Shown one piece after another: positions 53,101-61,000 of a stretch of 64,000 bases of DNA; position 1 is the first letter of the stretch; each line of letters starts with the position of its first letter. The stretch is from Liquidambar formosana (taxonomy: Eukaryota; Streptophyta; Magnoliopsida; Saxifragales; Altingiaceae), in NCBI GenBank assembly GCA_039720395.1, contig CM077823.1:9504107-9568106 (forward strand), in the 5' to 3' direction. The notes beneath the pieces were generated by a model. The model was given only the letters and a program-made list of their open reading frames with translations. It ran no database searches and was not told the DNA's origin. The translations under genes were made by a program, and so were the position numbers.

Positions 53101-54928
53101 TTGATGAATATATTGAGGGTTCAAAAATATGGATATATCGATAGATATATCGAAAATATCGATATCAATTTAGAGATATGGTGGATCTTGTAATAGTTTT
53201 TTCCATCCTCTAAATTATTGAGAATAAAGGCTATTTATTGTAGAAAAATAATAGTAAGAATTGATGTGGTTGCAACACATCTCTAGTGTTTAGCATTGAT
53301 TGGACCAAAATATAGTCCCATGCATGTAAGCCAAGTTTTTGGGTAAGAGATTAAAACTTGTATTGAAATGGACACATGCCATCACAAAGTTGGAGCTTTG
53401 TGGGTTTAGCAAGGAAGCCTTGACACACGTGCCAACTAAGTTTGAAATATTTTTTGATTGGTTTAAAGGTCTAATAGGAGTTTAACACCTCTCAATTGGT
53501 GGGTAAATTGGGTTTTGACACGTGTCCAAATTCTAGACGCCAAGTTACTTGGTCCTCATTTCCCTACAAAAGACCAAGGTAAAAAGGCAAATTTTCTAGT
53601 TGTAGAGCTAGGATTTACAATTGCCGTAGTTAGCTTTTACTCTAACCACGAAGCCAAAATCTTTCAAGTCATTCCACCGGCATGGTTAAGGTAACGCAAC
53701 ATGACGTCTTAACTGCCCAAACCGACATCAAGTCCTAAAGTAGTTTAAGGACTTCCCTAGTCTTTTCATAGACTTGGGCAGTCGTCAAGCATCAGGATGT
53801 GCAACATATGGTCTTATGGACAAGGAGCACACACTAATCTTGGAGGGGGAAACCTCCCTAAGACGGGGCTTCCTTGACGCATACTAAGTACTTTCCAATG
53901 TATATTGCTGAAATGAGCATACTTGGGCTTTATATTCATCTTAGGCAATTTTTTTCATCAATGGGAAAGACCTCAACCATTGCTTATAGATAGGGCCATC
54001 ATAGGAAGTGCTTCAATCATCAAAGAATGTCAAATGGGAACAATGCTCCATTATTGAAGCTAAGTTGTTGTATCGTCTTAGGAATATCTCTTTAAGACGT
54101 CATTTGGTTCTTAGGAATATCTCCTTAAGCTGTCTAGTCATTAAGGCTCCTGATCCTTAAAGGCTCTGGTCCTTAAGACGTCTGATCCACGTCTAGTCCT
54201 TAAGGCATCTGGTTACCTTAAACACATATATTGTAAGCTCTAGACTTAGTTTCTTCTTTGGCAGCTGATCAGATCAGCAGTTATTCAAAGTCCAACAGCT
54301 TCTACAAAGACACACACATGTTGTGTGTTGCATTATCTATGGTCATGCGCATGGTGCAACACATATCATATCTTACACCATTGCATGACACATAGCTGAA
54401 TGAGGTGTTATAAGCATGAGATGGCTCTTCAAGCAAGAGATGTTAAGCACGAGGTGGCACTTCAAGTAGGAAGTGTGAAGCATGAGGAGGCACTTCAAGC
54501 ATGTAGTTGTGTATGTCTGATCACATGGCATGGTGCTTGGCCCGTTTGTCACTAAATTTCAGCCACGCAAAGATAAAAGTGTTCTCAGCATTCTGCAAAA
54601 TTTTGTGACGTGCTTAATGCTCTAAAATAGATAAATATTTGACCACATGGAAAAGTTCTGACATGGTTGTAATATATCAACAGCACCGTACAGATGTCAG
54701 CACTCCACAAACTATATGGATGCTGAGTCTCCCTCTACATACCTGTGAAGTTTCGTGGCATTCAGATTTTATTTTCTAGGTTTTTGAACCTATTTACCAC
54801 CAGCAGGGAAAAAGGACTGTTTTCTTAGATCTGGTATTTCCAACAAAAAGAGGATTTTTGCTGCTGTCTTTTTTCTTATATCATGTCTTCTTTTTTCCTT
54901 TTTCTTTTGTTTTGTTTTTTTTTTTTTT

Positions 54929-54959
<31 letters not shown>

Positions 54960-57900
54960 GGGGGGGTGGAGGTTGATGATTTTATAGTTTTTGGTGTTTA
55001 TTTGACCAAGAAATCATCATTGATTGTACTGTTTTGATTTTTTACTCTAGGGAAGAGGAGCTAGATCCCATGTTTGTGACTCTTGGTTACTATGTAGGGC
55101 TTCAGAAGCAATCTTCTAATTCCTTGAGGATTTTTTTATGCCTCTTATGCTTTTCCATAATTTTCCCTTTGTCTTGGTGATCAGTAGCATATCGCATCGC
55201 AAAGTATCAATTAATCGTTTAATGGAATAAATAACCAAACACCTTTCATAGTTTCATGAACTTTGAGATGATCTTATTTGTCGGAGCCACTTCATATGGA
55301 TTTAGTTGTGGCTCTATTTTCAACCCAAGCTTTCAAGCTGCATCCTCCAAAACAAGATTGGTTCAACTTTTGGTGGCAATAACCATGGTGCAAAATGCTC
55401 TATTACACCACACGTGTTTGAAAAATACTACTCTTGTTAGAACACCACTTAAGCGGTTAAGCCCAAAAGCTTAAGCTGTTAGGGAATGGGTCAACAATGT
55501 ACATCAAGCCAACAACTCTACCTATCTTCTTCATAATTCCTCTTCTACGTATTAGAAAGAGGATGTAAGACTAAAAAAGATTGTTGTGCATCTCAACTAT
55601 TGTTACTTTTGTTGTCACCACTCTCTTCTTCAACTTCCAACACTGCAATTTCCTTTGCTTTCTACTCAAAATAATAAGGGCTTCCCTATTTGTGCTTCAC
55701 TAATTGAAATATTCCGCTTTAGGTGGATTGGGTTGCTTGACTTACCCCTTTCAACATGATGTTGGGACAAACTTTTCCAATTTTGGGGTGGATAGATTGG
55801 AAGCCTAAGTTAAGATTGTTGTGGGGTTGATTATTAAGTCACATTCATGTGTGTCACCTTATCCGAACCTACCAAATTATCATCCTTACATGTTATTTAA
55901 GGACCCTTCTTTGGCTTGAGTTGTTGTGGTAGAATGTAGATAGATTTCTCTGGTGGATGAAAGAGCATTACTAAAACATTATTGATGAACCATCTACAAG
56001 GATTTCCCAAGCTACATTTTGATTGATTTCTACTTAAAAACTTTTGTGTCTCTTGGAATCAGGGTTTTCTTACTAATGAGGCAGGAATGTGAGGATAATG
56101 GCCCCTTTTTGTGTTTGGCTTGTTATATTAGTTATTTCATCCTTATCAGCAACTGGGTGTTCATACTGTTGAGTGCTATTGCATACTTCCAAGCCAACAA
56201 AAAAAAAAAAAAGAAAAAAAAATGGAAAGAAAGAAAAAAGAGTGCTATCGTATACTAACGTGTCAGAGAAAAAGAATTAAGAATGTAGGAAGCGATCTCC
56301 TTCATGCTTATAGCTTGGGGGCTTTCACGAGTGATTTTTCTATACTTAGAATTCATTTAACAAAGTTGAAATTCGACTAAAGGTAAAAGCATGCTATCCA
56401 ATATGTTTGAAGAGTTAAACTCTTCCAATGGACACTATCTTCTTCTTAACTTGTGCAAGCACAGTGGAAATGCACATTTGCTGTTGCAATTCACCTTTTT
56501 AGGGCTGTTCATGGCTATTGCTGCCTCAGCCGTTTGTTTATTGAGAATATGGATCTGGAGTGTTACTGAATGGTGTTGGCTGCTTCTATGTACAGGAATT
56601 TCTTACCAAGTATTATTATTGTTACATGTAAATTTTAGAATGTGTTTCCTGCCTGTTGATGTGTGTCGATGGGTTATTTATTGTACTTGTTATGGTAACT
56701 GAGGTGACACAAACAGATATATATATATATTCTTAAAATTTTGTAACTCTTATTTTTGCTTGAATACATTTGAGAAGGTGTCTACACAGTTTTTACACAA
56801 GCTATCTGTTGGGTGCAATAGGTTGACCCAGAGCTTGCTATGGCTGAAGCTGACAAGGTTGAAGATGATGAAGACTTGAGGAAGAAGCTCTGGCTTATGG
56901 TGGCCAAACATGTAATTGAACAGGAAAACGGAACTAAACGGGAGAACATACGAAAGGCAATAGCATTTCTCAAGGAAACTGATGGCCTCCTAAAGATAGA
57001 GGATATTTTACCTTTCTTTCCCGACTTTGCCCTGATCGATGATTTCAAGGTAATATCTTTTTACTTTTGCCTCTATCTTGTACTGTTCATGGTCATGAAC
57101 TCACCTTAAGCTGCATTGGAAAATAAATCAGGAAACAACTGCAAGTTGCAACAGTATAATTGAAATGCATTTGTATCTCTATAATGGTATGCCATAAAAT
57201 AGAGTATTGTCCTTGTATTAGAGTGTGCATAAACAGCATATTTTCCAAAGGAAAACTGTCACTAAATGGAAACAAACTGGATGCCAGGATTGAGAATTAT
57301 ATAATTTGCTATTTACAGAGTATCAGTCTTTTTGTACTAAAAATAAATAAATAAATAAATAAAACTTTTACTCTTATTGTTTTCAGCCATGTTCTAGGTT
57401 TATGTTCCTTTCTTATTAACTTGGGATTTCTTGCAAGAGAAAAGTACCTTTTGAGACTTACTTTACGGAGGTTAACACAAACATATAGGCTCTTAAGAGC
57501 CATATTAACTGCCTAGGTAACTGTAACACCCCATTCTTTTACTCGCACCGATATTGGGCGCTTTGGGTTACCCCTCACAGCTTTAAAACGCGTCGATGCA
57601 AGTTAAGGATGTGGGCCCACATATATAGCCCAACAACCCTCTCTAACCAGGCAATATGGGACTAGGTATATGGACCTAACACCTCACCTCACCTCATCCA
57701 TCTTGGTCTCTTTGCCTCACATACCTGTACACTTTCGATGGAGAGTTAAAATTTTGCTGAAGAGGATTGAATAGAATTCTGCTGGCTTAATGCTGAAAGG
57801 AGAGAGATGGATCTTAGCTTTGCCCTTGAACATTTCCATTTCCATGCCAAGTTTGGTGAACAGCATGGCAGATGATCTTCTTAAAGTTTGGGATCTTTTG

Positions 57901-58007
57901 GAACGTCATGCTTTAGCATATTTATTCTCTGTGGCATTCTCTATTCCCCCTTTTACTGGGATGAAATTCTTATCAGTGTCCACTCTTGTATTCGCTTTAG
58001 TGCTCTC

Positions 58008-58038
<31 letters not shown>

Positions 58039-61000
58039 CCCTCTCTCTCTCTATATATATATATATATAGAAATGATAGTAAAAGAAAGGAAAGCAAGAT
58101 TAGAATCAAAGAGCTAGAAATGTACTTGGAAAATGAGGATTGAGGGAAAATAAACTTCTCAAACTTCCTTGAGTTACTTCCTTGACTTTCAAGCTTTCAT
58201 TTCTTTTTTCTTATGTGCCTCGGTATCTTAGAAATTCTAATTTTTTGAACTTTATGAAGTGATGTTGATTGTACAAATGCTGATTTTATTGTCCTCAACA
58301 GAGTGCTATAGAAGTTTAATTCTATTCTCTTGATTTCTTGTGTGGGATACTATATTATTTCCCTCCTTTTTATTATACTACATATGGTTATTCTTGTCCT
58401 GTGTGATAAGTCGTCCATCAATCAACACTGTAGATGTTAAGTGGGGTGTCTAACTATTCCATTATGCAAACTGGCTTTTCAAATTTATTATTGTCACTTG
58501 CTTGTGGGCATTTAAACTGTGTTCAGCTGCCATTGGAATTTAATTTTCTTCAATATCTTTGTAGGAGGCAATTTGCTCATCCTTGGAGGATTACAACAAG
58601 CAGATTGAACAACTGAAACAGGAGATGAATGATGCAACACATGGTGCAGATAATATCAGAAATGATATCAGTGCACTTGCTCAAAGATATGCTGTCCTTG
58701 ACCGTGAGGAGGAATGTGGGGTATTGGTCATCTTGATGTTCAAGCATAACTAATCTCTTTTGGGTTTTCACATCTATATTTAATAGTTCTATATTATATT
58801 TGAGTTTAACCAAATTATCATGCTTGATTTGGTTTTCCGTTTGAAATGCTACATATAGTTCCTCTAGAACTCTAAATAGTCTGGAAAATTGTCATGTCTG
58901 GTTTGTGTTTTATCTATTAACTTTGTGACTTCTGGCATTTGGCTTCTCATTATCCAACTTATCAGGTTTGTCGACGGAAAATTTTAACTGTGAGTGGGGA
59001 TTATCGCATGGCTAGAGGTTATACATCAGTAGGACCAATGGCTCCTTTCTATATCTTTCCATGTGGACATGCCTTTCATGCACGATGCCTAATTGCCCAC
59101 ATGACACAGTGTACCAACCAAGCTCAAGTAAGTTGCAGTAATATCGTTCATGTATGATTCCTTGATTTGGTAGTTTGCATAAGTGGAGATGCTTTGGCAG
59201 GATCATATTTGTTTTTTAAATTTCTTTATTAACCTTGTTGATGATTTCATAAAATTTCTCAAAGTGATCCAATATGAAAATTTTATATTATTATATAATA
59301 TTCTGAAATGGGATTAATGAGGTAATTAGCATTGAATGAATGGAACAAAAGATTAAGATTTTATTAGCAAATAACATTAAAGGCATAAGCATTTATAACA
59401 GAACAGCTCAGATAAAGACACCTATATTAGGATATGTTATGGTTTTCGTATCAGTCGCACTCACATAATCGACCCAGTTGATCCTTGTGAATGAGAATAT
59501 ATCTAACCTTCGTTTATTTTCCCAGAAGATTGGGGGAAACAAAAGCATATTAGGGAATTTACAATTACTTGGGGTTGAGATTGCTAAATTCTTTATTTTT
59601 CGTCTGACTTCTTGGTAACAAACTAGAAAATTATGCAGATAAAGAGGGAGAGAGAGGTCCAATTAGAACTGATCAGTGAAACCTATTACTAGTTCTAACA
59701 TTTTGCTTATCATAAGTTGCAATTGAATAAATGAGCCAACAAGTGACAACCAATTACATGTTTTAGATATATTTATTGTGCAATCCCTGATGAGGATGAA
59801 ATTTTTTTGAAAAAATGCGCAGTTCTGCCCTTCAGACTGGGTATAGTAAGTTATATAAGGTATCATAGTAAATTGATTTAGAGAACAAACCCAACCCTTG
59901 CATTTTAATTGTTAATGTAAGCTAAACAAATTGTTTAGGTGTTCATTCTGTTGGAGATTCATTTAAAGTCTGGATTTTCTGAATAAGATATTATGGCCCA
60001 ACTGCATCCCGTCTGTCCTTTAATGCTGATGTAACTATGTTTTCAATTAGTTTGTAAGCAAGCTATGATTATGTAATTTTCAACCGTTCCATAAGATTAT
60101 CCAGAAGAAAGCTTATTTGCAGGGGTTTACTTTCCAGAGTAGCCAACATTCCATTACAAAACCTTATTTCTATAGTACTAGGATTACTGCATTAATACTT
60201 GAGTCCTTATCTCAGTGCTGAGCTCATTAAAATTTCTTGGAAAGGTTTTGACCATGGAAAAATCCTCCAATATTGAATAGACTTCCTATTGTTGGCTACT
60301 CTTAATTCCATTCCTGTTGAGGTAAAAGCAAGTGCTTTGACTGCTTGGTTTATGCTTATCCGTTTGAATGGATGTGATTCGTTAGAAGTTTATTCTGTAA
60401 GAAGATTCCTCAGGCTCAATAAGACCCTTGTATTCTTTCAAATGAATGTTTCAGGCGGAATATATATTGGATCTGCAGAAGCAGCTTACTCTACTTGGTG
60501 ATGAAGCCAGGAATGTTTTAAATGTTGGAACAACTGAGGAAGATTACATAACTATCATGACTCCTGCAGATAAGGTCTGTTTTATGTTGATTCCAAATTA
60601 AAGTTGAGCAACTAGTATTATTGTAAATTAGGAGATTTTTTATTTGACCTGGTTGGAAAATCTTTCCTTGTTCTTCATTCTATATGAAATGCGTCTCTAT
60701 ATCTTTCATAGTTTTGAGACGAGTCTCTGATTTTTTTAGGATCATTTTTAAGAATTCTAGTAATGACATTTTCCACTTTATTGTTGTCATTTTTGGTGAT
60801 TTTATTGTGTGTACTGTTTAATTGATGGACTCTGTGCCTTCAAAATGCCTTAAGAAGCAAAATGAAATGATTTCATCTTCTTTTCCATTTTTCTTTTGTG
60901 GGGGTGGGGTGGTTGGGGGAGGTTCTCTTCCCCACCCAGTGCCAGCTAGGTGAGACCAAACCAGTTGCACCATAGATGTCAGTTCCTTTCCTTTTTTTCC

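Larger units (their letters stand above)
52788..56821. other. VPS18 intron 19 right part, mostly unassigned
   Basis: Includes the repeat at 53088, a 33-bp tandem repeat at 54414 and the T24-G28 tract at 54915. 53240-54800 has long low-repeat sequence of unknown origin, with several 'ccttaagacgtctg'-type short repeats near 54080-54220. 55435-55520 carries a TRIM-like phrase ('gcccaaaagcttaagctg'). 56196-56240 is A-rich. Confidence 0.4.

Noticed and set aside
54414..54512. CRISPR-like array
   Set aside because: Three diverged 33-bp units without spacers in plant nuclear DNA; simple tandem repeat.
52788..54800. A hidden gene in the unassigned block of intron 19
   Set aside because: No frame above about 75 codons and no splice-consistent coding pattern seen.
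57530..57725. Cassandra-type TRIM with 5S rRNA sequence
   Set aside because: TGTAACACCCC start is suggestive, but no 5S-like internal promoter block is visible.
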